Origin: Rhodospirillales bacterium
Lineage (GTDB): Bacteria; Pseudomonadota; Alphaproteobacteria; Rhodospirillales; Defluviicoccaceae
DNA length: 36,399 nt
NCBI GenBank assembly: GCA_016793925.1
Contig: JAEULH010000025.1
Coordinates: 1-36,399 of the forward strand
Direction: 5' to 3'
A program made the position numbers and the translations under genes. Shown in pieces: positions 12,563 through 21,193 of this stretch. Each line of letters begins with the position of its first letter. Position 1 is the first letter of the stretch. The notes beneath the pieces are model-generated. The model saw only the letters and a list, made by a program, of their open reading frames with translations. It did no database searches and had not been told where the DNA came from.

Positions 12563-13129
12563 ATGCCGAGGCCGCGTTCCCGGAAGAGAACCCGGATCTT
12601 TTTCGCTTTTGAGGGCGAGTCGGAGAACGCGTTCGGCGCCTGGTTGCAAGACCTGTGCAACGATCAAGGCCTTTTCGTGCACCTTGACCGGCCCCGGATG
12701 AAAGGCGGTGGTGACCCGCTGGCGCTGGTGAAGTGCGCGCTGCGATTGCGAGCGGAGAGCCGGAAGCGGGCGGGTGAAGGGCATCGCCACAGCTTCCTGC
12801 TCATCGACACCGACCGACTGGATGACAAAAGCAAGCGCAGCGAAGACGCTGTCGCTCTCGCGCGGAAAGAAAGCTTGGACCTGATAAGGCAAGTTCCTTG
12901 TTTCGAGGCCGTTCTGCTCCGACTGCATGACGGTCGCGAGCGGGATCGTCCGCCGGACACAACGCGCGCTTTGGAGCAACTTGGCAAAGTGTGGCCAGGC
13001 TACAGAAGGCCCGTGCGCCGTCAGCAGCTCTCGACACGTTTCAGGCGAGACGACCTGCATAGGCTCGCGGACATCGACCCCGACATCTGCCGGTTGCTGA
13101 AGAAGCTGGGTCTGCGTCAGCCGAGGTAG
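12563..13129 (+). CDS. RloB-like TOPRIM-domain protein
   Basis: A 188-aa basic protein. The TOPRIM acidic motifs can be seen: IFFAFEGESEN near residue 14 supplies the conserved glutamate, and LLIDTDRLDD near residue 77 supplies the DxD. A later block, VPCFEAVLLRLHDG, matches the NPCFExWxLLH pattern typical of RloB proteins. TOPRIM proteins of this kind are predicted metal-dependent nucleases or nucleic-acid-binding effectors. The gene lies 2 nt after the ATPase, so the two are cotranscribed and probably form a complex. Its last 13 nt overlap the 3' end of the convergent M32 peptidase gene. The RloB assignment is good; the biochemical activity is inferred. Confidence 0.82.
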   Translation: MPRPRSRKRTRIFFAFEGESENAFGAWLQDLCNDQGLFVHLDRPRMKGGGDPLALVKCALRLRAESRKRAGEGHRHSFLLIDTDRLDDKSKRSEDAVALARKESLDLIRQVPCFEAVLLRLHDGRERDRPPDTTRALEQLGKVWPGYRRPVRRQQLSTRFRRDDLHRLADIDPDICRLLKKLGLRQPR

Positions 13130-14664
13130 CGGCGGCGCAGGTGGGCCTTGAAGACGGCGGGGTCGAGCGCGCGGCCGGTGGCCTGTCGGAGCAGCGCCGG
13201 CGTCGCGAGCAGGGAGCCCCTGGTGTGGACGTTGGCGCGCAACCAGGCGAGCAGCGCGGTGAAGTCGCCGGCGGCGATGCCTGGCTCGATCTCCGGATCG
13301 GCCGCCTCCGCCGCGGCGAAAAGCTGCGCCGCCGTCATTGCGCCCAGGGTGTAGGTGGGGAAATAGCCCCAGGCGCCGTCGTACCAGTGGATATCCTGGA
13401 GGCAGCCGCGGCGGTCGTCGGGTGGCGTCAGCCCGAGCAGCTTGGTGTGGAGCTCGTTCCAGGCGCCGGGGAGGTCGGCGACGGCGAGATCGCCGGCGAT
13501 CATCGCCCGCTCCAGCCGGTAGCGGAGGATGACGTGGGCGGGATAGGTCACCTCGTCGGCGTCGACCCGGATGAACCCGGGCTCGACGCGGGTGTAGATC
13601 CGGTAGAGGTTGTCCGCCTCCCACGCCGGGCCGTCGCCGGCGAAGGCTTCTTTCAGCAGCGGCGCGGCAAAGCCGAGGAAGGACCGCGAGCGGCACACCT
13701 GCATCTCGACCAGCAACGACTGGCTCTCGTGAACCGACATGCCGCGGGCCTGCCCCACCGGCTGGCGGCGCCAGCGCTGCGGCAGGCCGCGTTCGTAGAG
13801 GGCGTGGCCGGTCTCGTGCAGGACCCCCATGAGGGCGGAGGTGAAGTTCGCCTCGTCGTAGCGGGTCGTGATGCGAACGTCGTCCGGCGTGCCGCCGCAG
13901 AAGGGATGCAGGCTGATATCGAGCCGACCGTGATCGAAGTCGAACCCGAGCCGCTCCATCAGCCGGACCGCGAGGGCGCGCTGGCGCTCGATGGGGAAGG
14001 GGCCGTCGGGCATGACGGTCGGCGGCCGGCGGCGCTGATGCTCGCGGACCTCCTCGAGGAAGCCGGGAAGAAACGTCTCCAGGTCGGCGAAGGTCCGGTC
14101 GATTTCCGCAGCCCGCCCGCCCGGTTCGTACTCGTCGAGCAGTGCGTCGTACGGTGCCAGTCCGAGCGCTTCCGCTTTGGCGGCGGCCGCTTCGCGAACC
14201 AGCTCCAGCACGGTCTCGAGCTTGCCGGCGACGGCCGCAAAATCGCTGTCCGCGCGGGCGCCGCGCCAGGCTGCCTCGCACGCCGAGACCGCCCGCGACA
14301 GGGCCTCGACCTGGTCCTCGCTCAGCGCCGTCGCGTGTTGCCAGAGCCGGCTCATCTCCGCCACGTTGGCGCGCCGCCACGCCGCTTCGCCGTCACCGTC
14401 GGCGCCGGCGGTCTCGTTTTCGGCTTCGGCCAGAAGATCGCCGACCTCGGGCGCGATCAGGAGCCCGTGACGGAGCGCCCGGAGCACGGCGAGCTGGTCG
14501 CCGCGCGCCTCCGCGCCGCCCTTCGGCATCATCGTCGCCAGGTCCCAGTGGAGCATGCCCTCGGCCTCGGCGAGGGCGTTGATCCGGGCGAAGCGCGCTT
14601 CCAGCCGGGCGCACGGCGAGGCGGAGTTCGAGCCGGCGGCCGCGCCGACCTCCGTTCCAGGCAT
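13117..14664 (-). CDS. M32-family metallocarboxypeptidase (Taq-type)
   Basis: A 515-aa cytoplasmic zinc carboxypeptidase that removes C-terminal residues from peptides. The zinc-binding HExxH motif is MGVLHETGHALYERG. MSVHESQSLLVEMQVCRS supplies the third ligand region (HESQS), and IRVDADEVTYPAHVILRY is a further M32 signature. The N-terminus (RINALAEAEGMLHWDLATMM) also matches. ATG at 14664 begins 8 nt after the ctaB stop, so it is probably the last gene of the leftward DUF420-oxidase-like-ctaB operon. The family length of about 500 residues fits. The larger open frame extending through ctaB is an artefact. Confidence 0.93.
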   Translation of the reverse strand: MPGTEVGAAAGSNSASPCARLEARFARINALAEAEGMLHWDLATMMPKGGAEARGDQLAVLRALRHGLLIAPEVGDLLAEAENETAGADGDGEAAWRRANVAEMSRLWQHATALSEDQVEALSRAVSACEAAWRGARADSDFAAVAGKLETVLELVREAAAAKAEALGLAPYDALLDEYEPGGRAAEIDRTFADLETFLPGFLEEVREHQRRRPPTVMPDGPFPIERQRALAVRLMERLGFDFDHGRLDISLHPFCGGTPDDVRITTRYDEANFTSALMGVLHETGHALYERGLPQRWRRQPVGQARGMSVHESQSLLVEMQVCRSRSFLGFAAPLLKEAFAGDGPAWEADNLYRIYTRVEPGFIRVDADEVTYPAHVILRYRLERAMIAGDLAVADLPGAWNELHTKLLGLTPPDDRRGCLQDIHWYDGAWGYFPTYTLGAMTAAQLFAAAEAADPEIEPGIAAGDFTALLAWLRANVHTRGSLLATPALLRQATGRALDPAVFKAHLRRRYLG

Positions 14665-14672
14665 CGTTTCGC

Positions 14673-15605
14673 CTACACCAGGCCGGCGAGCGCGCGATCG
14701 CCGAGAAGCGCGACGAAGATCAGAAACAGGTAAAGAATGGTGAAGAAGAACATCGCCCGCGCGGCCTGTGCCGAGGCGTCCCGCCAGACCCTGACGGCGT
14801 GCATCAGCAGCCAGCCGCCGAGGACGAGGGCGGCGATCGCGTAGGGCGCGCCGGAGAGGCCGATGACGAAGGGCAGCAAGGTTGCCGGCACAAGTGCGCA
14901 GGTATAGGCGAGGATGTGCCGCCTGGTCGCCGCTTCGCCGGCGACGACCGGCAGCATCGGCACGCCGGCGCGGTCGTAGTCGCTCTTGCGAAACAGGGCC
15001 AGCGCCCAGGAATGCGGGGGGGTCCAGAGAAAGATGATGGCGAACAGCGCAATTGCGCCGACGCCGATTTCGCCGGACGACGCGGCCCAGCCGATCGCAG
15101 GGGGGAAGGCGCCGGCGGCGCCGCCGATGACGATGTTTTGCGGCGTCCGCCGCTTCAGCCAAACCGTGTAGACCAGGACATAGTAGGCAATGGTGAGCGC
15201 CAGCAGGCCGGCGGCCACGGCGTTGACGAAAAGTGCCATGACGGCGACCGACGCCGCAGCGAGGCTGATGCCGAAAACGAGGGCCTGACCCGGCTGCATC
15301 CGCCCGGCCGGCAAGGGCCGGCTCATGGTTCGCGTCATGACCCGGTCGATGTCGCGATCGTACCACATGTTGATCGCGCCGGCGGCGCCGGCGCCGAGCG
15401 CGATACACAGGATGGCGACGACCGCCACGGCCGGCGAAGGCTGACCCGGTGCGAGAACGAGGCCGACCATCGCGGTGAAAACGACCAGCGACATGACCCG
15501 CGGCTTGAGCAGGATGGCGTAGTCGCGAAGTCGGAACCGTGGTTCCGGCCGCTCCGCTGCCGCCGTCGTCAGCGCCGCGCCGGCATGAGTGTGCGCAAGT
15601 GGCAC
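14673..15605 (-). CDS. ctaB: Protoheme IX farnesyltransferase (heme O synthase)
   Basis: A 310-aa polytopic membrane prenyltransferase that attaches a farnesyl group to heme B, giving heme O, the precursor of heme A for aa3 oxidases. The first aspartate-rich motif is NMWYDRDIDRVMTRTMSRPL. The second region is in FRKSDYDRAGVPML. LKPRVMSLVVFTAMVGL is the typical first helix. GTG at 15605 has a strong GAGGAGGA ribosome-binding site. It lies 23 nt after the oxidase-like gene. Its placement in the block divergent from coxB is consistent with supplying heme for that oxidase. Confidence 0.95.
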   Translation of the reverse strand: MPLAHTHAGAALTTAAAERPEPRFRLRDYAILLKPRVMSLVVFTAMVGLVLAPGQPSPAVAVVAILCIALGAGAAGAINMWYDRDIDRVMTRTMSRPLPAGRMQPGQALVFGISLAAASVAVMALFVNAVAAGLLALTIAYYVLVYTVWLKRRTPQNIVIGGAAGAFPPAIGWAASSGEIGVGAIALFAIIFLWTPPHSWALALFRKSDYDRAGVPMLPVVAGEAATRRHILAYTCALVPATLLPFVIGLSGAPYAIAALVLGGWLLMHAVRVWRDASAQAARAMFFFTILYLFLIFVALLGDRALAGLV

Positions 15606-15628
15606 GTGTTCGTCCTCCTCCCGTCCGC

Positions 15629-17083
15629 CTACCGCCAGAACCGGGACACAAGAATGCGGGGACGGATCGCTTCGTGTCTTAACAGCGCCCTGGCGACCAG
15701 CCAAACGAAAAGGATTCCGCCGATGATGGCGACGAGCGCGCCAAACCCGTTCAGGCCCATGCCGATCCTCGCCGAGAGCTCGTACAGCCCCTGCGCGTCG
15801 CCTGCGACCTTGCGCGGCGCGCCATGGCCGCCGGCGAGGAAAAGGCCGATGCAGGCGGCGAGCTGGCCCCAGGCGAACAGGTGCAGCTGGATCCGCACCA
15901 TCCGCTCGCGCGGCGCGGGCTTGCCCAGCGCCGGCAGGAAGACGGCGTAGAACAGGCCCATGAAGGCGAGGGTGACGGCGGCGATAACCCCGTGATAGTG
16001 GGCCGGCGTGCGCGTATCGGCGCCATCGACGAAGAGGCCGAAGCCGCCGCCGACGGCAAACAGCAGAAAGGACAGGGCGAGGCACTGCAACTCCCACCGC
16101 GCCCACGGCAGTGGCCGCGGCGCGGCCACGAAGAGCGCGCCCGCGACGATGAGCGCGGCCGGGCCGAGCCCGTACTGGAGCGCGGTGAAGGCGTTGGTCT
16201 GCGCCGCCGAGAACGGGGCGTAAAGCAGGTAGAAAAAGGGCGCGATGACAGCGAGCAGGACGAGGATCCCGGCCGCGGCGAAGAAGGCGAGGCGCGGCAG
16301 CACCGGCCCGTCGGCGGCGCGCGCGGCAAGCCAACTCCAGGCGACGATGAGCAGCAGGGTGTTGAGAATCTGCAGGACGTGGCCGCCGCCCCAGAAGATC
16401 TGCTCGTTGTAGCCGAAGGTGATCGGCTCGAACTGCTGGAGCGCGCCGGCGGCGATGAAGCAGACGAGCGCGAGGGCGTACACGACGACCGCCGCCGCCA
16501 TGGCGAGTGGCAGCGGCCGGGTAAGGCTCTGCCGGCCGGCGGTCAGGAGCGAACCGGCGAGGGCCGCGGCGGGACCGGCGACGGCGATGGCAAGGAGGAC
16601 GAGGCCCGCGTAGTAAAGCGGATCGATGATGGTCGGGACGTAGTTGTTCAGCGTCGCTTCGCCGCGATCGAAAAAAGCCGGGACGAACAGCAGCGGCATG
16701 GCCACAGCGGCGGCGGCCAGGCCCGCGAACGCGGCGACCCCCGCGATGCTGCCGGCAGGCGTCTCGACCGCGTTCCGGTCGGCGGCGGCCCGGCAGGCGA
16801 GGGCGTTGAGAATGCCGAACACGGCGAGGAACCAGACCACGAAGGAAAACGTGACGTGGATAACGAGGCCCTTGTAGAAGAAGCCGATCGGCCACGAAAT
16901 CAGGCGCTCGATTCCCGGAATGCGCGAAACGGCGAGGAGGAAGGCGAAGGCGCCGGCGAGGCCGAGCGCCGTGATCCCGAGCGCCGCCCAGCCCAGCAGG
17001 GCGCGGTCGACCGTCCCGGCGCGCGGAGCGGCAATGCCCCGTATCGGCCGATCCGTCGCGCTTGCGGCTTTACCCGCCACCAT
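15629..17083 (-). CDS. Divergent heme-copper oxidase subunit I-like membrane protein
   Basis: A 484-aa protein with about twelve hydrophobic segments. Several histidines fall where subunit I carries metal ligands: H76 (KGLVIHVTFSFVVWF, low-spin heme), H235 (IFWGGGHVLQILNT, like the first CuB histidine of cbb3/NOR-type enzymes), and H362 and H364 (TPAHYHGVIAAV, the two heme ligands of helix X). The adjacent histidine pair that should complete CuB in the next helix is absent, as is the HPEVY sequence. It may therefore bind heme without being a normal oxidase. It lies between DUF420 and ctaB, which suggests a role in oxidase assembly or heme handling. ATG at 17083 has AAGGGGG upstream and overlaps the DUF420 stop by 14 nt. 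Confidence 0.7.
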   Translation of the reverse strand: MVAGKAASATDRPIRGIAAPRAGTVDRALLGWAALGITALGLAGAFAFLLAVSRIPGIERLISWPIGFFYKGLVIHVTFSFVVWFLAVFGILNALACRAAADRNAVETPAGSIAGVAAFAGLAAAAVAMPLLFVPAFFDRGEATLNNYVPTIIDPLYYAGLVLLAIAVAGPAAALAGSLLTAGRQSLTRPLPLAMAAAVVVYALALVCFIAAGALQQFEPITFGYNEQIFWGGGHVLQILNTLLLIVAWSWLAARAADGPVLPRLAFFAAAGILVLLAVIAPFFYLLYAPFSAAQTNAFTALQYGLGPAALIVAGALFVAAPRPLPWARWELQCLALSFLLFAVGGGFGLFVDGADTRTPAHYHGVIAAVTLAFMGLFYAVFLPALGKPAPRERMVRIQLHLFAWGQLAACIGLFLAGGHGAPRKVAGDAQGLYELSARIGMGLNGFGALVAIIGGILFVWLVARALLRHEAIRPRILVSRFWR

Positions 17084-17519
17084 AGGGACCCCCTTCAACG
17101 GGAAAGAGTTGGACAGCCATGACGTAGACGACAACCCCGGAGACCGCGACGTACATCCACAGCGGCCAGGTCCATCGCGCGATCCGGCGATGCTGCTGGA
17201 AACGGCCGGACAGCGCGTAGACCACCGTGATGGGAACGAGTACGGTAACGATGACCGCGACCAGCACGTGCGCGATGAGGATCGTGAAGTACACGGGCCT
17301 GATCCAGCCCTCGCCGCCGAACCGCGCCAGGCCGGAGTTGAAGTGGTAGATCAGATAGGTCACCAGGAATGCGCCGGAAACGACAACGGCGGCAAGCATG
17401 CAGGCCTTGTGCTTGTCTCGTTCGCCGTTGCGGATGAAGTGGTGACCGAAGCCGAGAAGCAGGATGGTGATCCCGTTCAGTGTGGCGTTGACGTGCGGCA
17501 GGTCGGCGACGGCGATCAT
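17070..17519 (-). CDS. DUF420-family membrane protein (CtaM-like oxidase assembly candidate)
   Basis: A 149-aa protein with four membrane helices. Conserved DUF420 histidines are visible: DLPHVNATLNGITILLLGFG, then GHHFIRNGERDKHKACML, VTYLIYHFNS, LIAHVLVAVIV and RFQQHRRIARWTWPLWMYVA. Firmicute members (CtaM/YozB) are required for maturation of heme-copper oxidases. This supports an assembly role here because the gene sits next to ctaB and diverges from coxB. The start follows the 31-aa peptide gene by 10 nt, and the 3' end overlaps the oxidase-like gene. Confidence 0.85.
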   Translation of the reverse strand: MIAVADLPHVNATLNGITILLLGFGHHFIRNGERDKHKACMLAAVVVSGAFLVTYLIYHFNSGLARFGGEGWIRPVYFTILIAHVLVAVIVTVLVPITVVYALSGRFQQHRRIARWTWPLWMYVAVSGVVVYVMAVQLFPVEGGPYGGG

Positions 17520-17529
17520 CGCGGGCGCC

Positions 17530-17625
17530 TCATCCGCGGCTGACCGTGACGAAGACGCTGATGTACATCCCCAGCGCCGCCAATGCGAGCACGACCGCCA
17601 GGATCACCTTGTTGCGCGTGTTCAC
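17530..17625 (-). CDS. 31-aa single-helix membrane peptide, possible oxidase small assembly protein
   Basis: Read leftward from GTG at 17625, the frame encodes a 31-residue peptide beginning VNTRNKVILAVV. It has a positively charged N-terminus, one hydrophobic helix (VILAVVLALAALGMYISVFV) and a short tail ending TVSRG. It ends 10 nt before the DUF420 start. Short one-helix peptides of this shape occur in proteobacterial cox operons as CoxF-like or small assembly proteins; here it would be the first gene of the leftward operon. AGGA lies about 9-10 nt before the GTG. The frame is too short for routine gene calling, so this rests on composition and position. Confidence 0.55.
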   Translation of the reverse strand: MNTRNKVILAVVLALAALGMYISVFVTVSRG

Positions 17626-17975
17626 TCAATCGACATCCTGCGCCAGCCTCACCGGCGCGACCAATTCCTGGGCCGCGCCCCCGTTTCGCTCCCCGCCTCA
17701 GCCCCGCACGATGCGGGTCGGACCTTGCTGCCGCCACTTGCCGCAGAAGACCCGGCAGCCGCCGCCGACGTCAGGAGCGACGGATTGGTAGCGCAAAAGA
17801 AAATCCTTTGCATTCAGTTTTTCTCATGTTAGCAACCAAAAGCTTTAAATCCCAGGGGTGGACAGCGTGCCGGCGGGCCGTGGCCCGGCGCGGCGATGGG
17901 CAGAAAAGCCGGTCGTGCGCCAGGGTCGGCGATGAACTATATTGGCGAAAACACGAGGGCTGGTGGGATAGAAAC

Positions 17976-18824
17976 ATGCTGAAAAAATTGCTCGCGCTCG
18001 CGCTTGTGGCAGCCGCTGCCGTGGTCTCCGGGGCCGGGCAACTTCGAGCGGAGCCGGCGAACGGGGAGCCCACGCCGTGGGCCATCAATCTGCAGCCTGC
18101 GTTTTCTCCGGTGATGGAGAAGGTCCACGATTTCCATAACCTCCTCCTCGTCATCATCATCAGCGTAACGGTCCTGGTGCTGGCAATCCTTGCCTACGTC
18201 ATGGTCCGCTTTAACGCCAAGCGGAACCCGGTGCCGTCGCGGACCTCCCACAACACCCTGCTCGAGGTGGTGTGGACGGCGGTGCCGATCATGATCCTCG
18301 TGGTCATCGCGATCCCGTCGCTGCGGTTGCTGTTCTTTTCGGCAAAGCCGGAGAACCCGGAAATGACGCTGAAGGTGACCGGCCACCAGTGGTACTGGAC
18401 CTACACCTACCCCGACCAGGAGGACATGACCTTCGACAGCATCCCGATCGCCGCCGATCAGCTGAAGCCCGGGCAACCGCGCCTCCTGGCGGTGGACAAT
18501 CCCGTGGTGCTGCCGGTCGACACCACGGTGCAGGTTCTCGTAACCGCCGACGATGTCATCCACGACTGGGCCGTTCCGTCCCTTGGCCTGAAGAAGGATG
18601 CGACGCCCGGTCGCATCAACGAAACCTGGGTTCGGATCGAAAAGCCCGGCACGTACTACGGGATGTGCTCCGAACTGTGCGGCGTGAACCACTACTTCAT
18701 GCCGATCCAGATCGAGGCTCTGTCAAAGGAAGACTATCAGGCCTGGGTCAAGCAGGCTAAAGAGCAGTTTGCGGCGAAGGATGGACCGGCGACCAGCCTG
18801 GCCCGCGCGGATCGGGCTGACTGA
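17976..18824 (+). CDS. coxB: Cytochrome c oxidase subunit II
   Basis: A 282-aa subunit carrying the CuA centre that receives electrons from cytochrome c. An N-terminal signal peptide ([20 protein letters not shown]) is followed by two membrane helices (around [20 protein letters not shown] and [20 protein letters not shown]). The periplasmic cupredoxin domain begins with [13 protein letters not shown]. The CuA ligands are in [11 protein letters not shown] and [17 protein letters not shown], which gives the Cys-Glu-Cys, His and Met set. There is no heme c extension. It is the first gene of the rightward cox operon. ATG at 17976 has GGTGGGATAG upstream. Confidence 0.97.
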   Translation: MLKKLLALALVAAAAVVSGAGQLRAEPANGEPTPWAINLQPAFSPVMEKVHDFHNLLLVIIISVTVLVLAILAYVMVRFNAKRNPVPSRTSHNTLLEVVWTAVPIMILVVIAIPSLRLLFFSAKPENPEMTLKVTGHQWYWTYTYPDQEDMTFDSIPIAADQLKPGQPRLLAVDNPVVLPVDTTVQVLVTADDVIHDWAVPSLGLKKDATPGRINETWVRIEKPGTYYGMCSELCGVNHYFMPIQIEALSKEDYQAWVKQAKEQFAAKDGPATSLARADRAD

Positions 18825-18862
18825 GGGCGCGAAGACGTTCGCAGCGAGGAGGAAGAGCGATC

Positions 18863-20509
18863 ATGGCATACGCAACGACCGCGGGCCACGGCGAGCACGA
18901 CGACCATCACCCGACGGGCTGGCGCCGCTGGATTTACTCCACCAATCACAAAGACATCGGCACGATGTACATCATCCTGTCGCTGGTCGCCGCGCTCATC
19001 GGCGGGGTGATGTCGTGGATGATCCGGCTCGAATTGGCGGAACCCGGGATCCAGTTTTTCGACAACACGCAGTTCTATAACGTTCTCGTCACCGCGCACG
19101 GGTTCCTGATGGTCTTCTTCGTCGTCATGCCGGCGATGATCGGAGGCTTCGGCAACTGGTTCGTGCCGCTGATGATCGGCGCGCCGGACATGGCCTTCCC
19201 GCGGATGAACAACATCAGCTTCTGGCTGACCGCCGCCGGCCTTACCCTCCTCGTCTCGTCCGCGTTCGTCGGCGAGGGGCCGGGAACGGGATGGACCGTC
19301 TATCCGCCGTTGTCCTCCATCGCCTACCATCCGGGCGCGGCCGTGGACTTCGGCATCCTCGCACTGCACCTGGCCGGTGCCGGTTCGATCCTCGGCGCCA
19401 TCAACCTGATCGTGACCGTTTTCAACATGCGCGCCCCCGGAATGACCCTTCACCGGATGCCGCTGTTCGTCTGGGCGATTCTGGTGACGGCGTTCCTGCT
19501 GCTGCTGGCGCTGCCGGTTCTGGCCGGGGCGCTGACCATGCTGCTGACCGATCGCAACTTCGGGACGTCGTTCTATGCGGTCTCCGGCGGCGGCGATCCG
19601 CTGCTGTGGCAGCATCTGTTCTGGTTCTTCGGCCATCCCGAGGTCTACATCATCATCCTCCCGGCGTTCGGGATCATCAGCCAGATCATCTCGACCTTTT
19701 CGAAGAAGCCGGTGTTCGGCTATCTCGGCATGGCCTATGCCATGTGCGCGATCGGCTTCGTCGGCTTCATCGTCTGGGCCCACCACATGTACACCTCGGG
19801 CATCGGCACCAACGCCCGGGCGTACTTCACGGTCGCGACGATGATCATCGCCGTGCCGACGGGCATCAAGATCTTCAGCTGGCTGGCGACGATGTGGGGC
19901 GGCTCGATCGACTTCAAGGCGCCGATGATGTTCGCCCTCGGCTTCCTCTGGCTGTTCGTCATCGGCGGCGTCACCGGCGTCGTGCTGGCGAATGCGGGCA
20001 TCGACTTCGTCATGCACGACACCTACTACGTCGTTGCCCACTTCCACTACGTGATGGCGATCGCTGCGATCTTCGCCATGTTCGGCGCCTACTACTACTG
20101 GATCGGCAAGATGAGCGGCCGGCAGTACTCGGAACGGTTGGCGCAGATCCAGTTCTGGATATTCTTCATCGGCGTCAACGTGCTGTTCTTCCCGCAGCAC
20201 TTCCTCGGCCTTGGCGGGATGCCGCGGCGCATCCCCGACTATCCCGACGCGTTCGCCGGCTGGAACATGGTCAGCTCGGTCGGCGCCGCCATCACGATGG
20301 TCGGGACGCTGATGTTCTATTACATCATCTGGCACACGTTCCGGTACGGGAAGACCGCCGAGGCCAATCCGTGGGGCGAAGGCGCGACCACGCTGGAGTG
20401 GACGGTGCCGTCGCCGGCCCCATTCCACACCCACGAAGAGCTGCCGGTTATCGGCGCCGGCGATCATGGCCATGGTCCTCTCCACGGCGGCGTGCAGCCG
20501 GCGGAGTGA
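18863..20509 (+). CDS. coxA: Cytochrome c oxidase subunit I (aa3-type)
   Basis: A 548-aa catalytic subunit with twelve membrane helices, binding heme a and the heme a3-CuB site where oxygen is reduced. Ligand motifs are complete: [14 protein letters not shown] (heme a His), [17 protein letters not shown] (CuB His cross-linked to Tyr, with the proton-channel Glu equivalent nearby), [10 protein letters not shown] (the other two CuB His) and [14 protein letters not shown] (heme a3 and heme a His). [12 protein letters not shown] at the N-terminus is classic for mitochondrial-type A1 oxidases. It starts 38 nt after coxB with its own ribosome-binding site. Confidence 0.98.
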   Translation: MAYATTAGHGEHDDHHPTGWRRWIYSTNHKDIGTMYIILSLVAALIGGVMSWMIRLELAEPGIQFFDNTQFYNVLVTAHGFLMVFFVVMPAMIGGFGNWFVPLMIGAPDMAFPRMNNISFWLTAAGLTLLVSSAFVGEGPGTGWTVYPPLSSIAYHPGAAVDFGILALHLAGAGSILGAINLIVTVFNMRAPGMTLHRMPLFVWAILVTAFLLLLALPVLAGALTMLLTDRNFGTSFYAVSGGGDPLLWQHLFWFFGHPEVYIIILPAFGIISQIISTFSKKPVFGYLGMAYAMCAIGFVGFIVWAHHMYTSGIGTNARAYFTVATMIIAVPTGIKIFSWLATMWGGSIDFKAPMMFALGFLWLFVIGGVTGVVLANAGIDFVMHDTYYVVAHFHYVMAIAAIFAMFGAYYYWIGKMSGRQYSERLAQIQFWIFFIGVNVLFFPQHFLGLGGMPRRIPDYPDAFAGWNMVSSVGAAITMVGTLMFYYIIWHTFRYGKTAEANPWGEGATTLEWTVPSPAPFHTHEELPVIGAGDHGHGPLHGGVQPAE

Positions 20510-20549
20510 GCGGCCGGACCAGCATCGGCGGCGCAAGGAGCGGTCGGAG

Positions 20550-21158
20550 ATGAGCGACAAAGCCGGCAGAGACCGGAAGAAGGCCAGGTCGGCGGTGGTG
20601 CTGTTTGCCATCGCCGGCGGGATGGTCGGCCTGTCGTTCGCGTCCGTGCCGCTCTACCGCGCCTTCTGCCAGGCGACCGGCTACGGCGGGACGCCGCGAA
20701 CGGAGAATGTCACAGCGCCGACGACGATAACGGATCGGCGGGTGACCGTTCAGTTCGATGCGAACGTCAATCCTGAACTGCCTTGGCGGTTCAAGCCGGT
20801 CCAGCGCTCGGTCGATGTCCGCCTCGGCGAGGAGACGCTGATCCACTACACGGCGACCAACCTGTCCGATCGGCCCCTGACCGGGACGGCGACGTTCAAC
20901 GTCTCGCCGGACGCCGCCGCGCAGTATTTCAGCAAGATCCAGTGTTTCTGCTTTACCGAACAGACCCTGGCGCCGGGGCAGGAAGTGTCGATGCCTGTCC
21001 TGTTCTATGTCGACCCTGCGATCGCCGCCGACGCCGACGCGCGCGACATCTCAACAATCACCCTGTCCTATACCTTCTACCGGACCAACGGGGATGATAA
21101 GAACAATGCGAACAGCGCTGGCGTTGCGGCCCGAAGTGCCCGCGGCGGCAACGGCTAG
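20550..21158 (+). CDS. ctaG: Cytochrome c oxidase assembly protein CtaG (Cox11-type)
   Basis: A 202-aa membrane-anchored periplasmic copper chaperone that delivers copper to CuB of subunit I. One N-terminal helix (VVLFAIAGGMVGLSFASVPL) is followed by LYRAFCQATGYGG, a family hallmark. The copper-binding cysteines are in KIQCFCFTEQTL (CFCF). The periplasmic immunoglobulin-like domain follows. ATG at 20550 has AAGGAG at 9-nt spacing; the upstream frame overlapping coxA is rejected. Location between coxA and coxC is the usual alphaproteobacterial order. Confidence 0.96.
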   Translation: MSDKAGRDRKKARSAVVLFAIAGGMVGLSFASVPLYRAFCQATGYGGTPRTENVTAPTTITDRRVTVQFDANVNPELPWRFKPVQRSVDVRLGEETLIHYTATNLSDRPLTGTATFNVSPDAAAQYFSKIQCFCFTEQTLAPGQEVSMPVLFYVDPAIAADADARDISTITLSYTFYRTNGDDKNNANSAGVAARSARGGNG

Positions 21159-21193
21159 GCTGACGCGCCGAAGAGGAAAGGGGTAGCGGGGCA

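Noticed and set aside
13141-17122. Plus-strand frames of 530, 383 and 432 codons across the M32, ctaB and oxidase-like genes
   Set aside because: They are antisense shadows of genes with catalytic motifs and good start sites.
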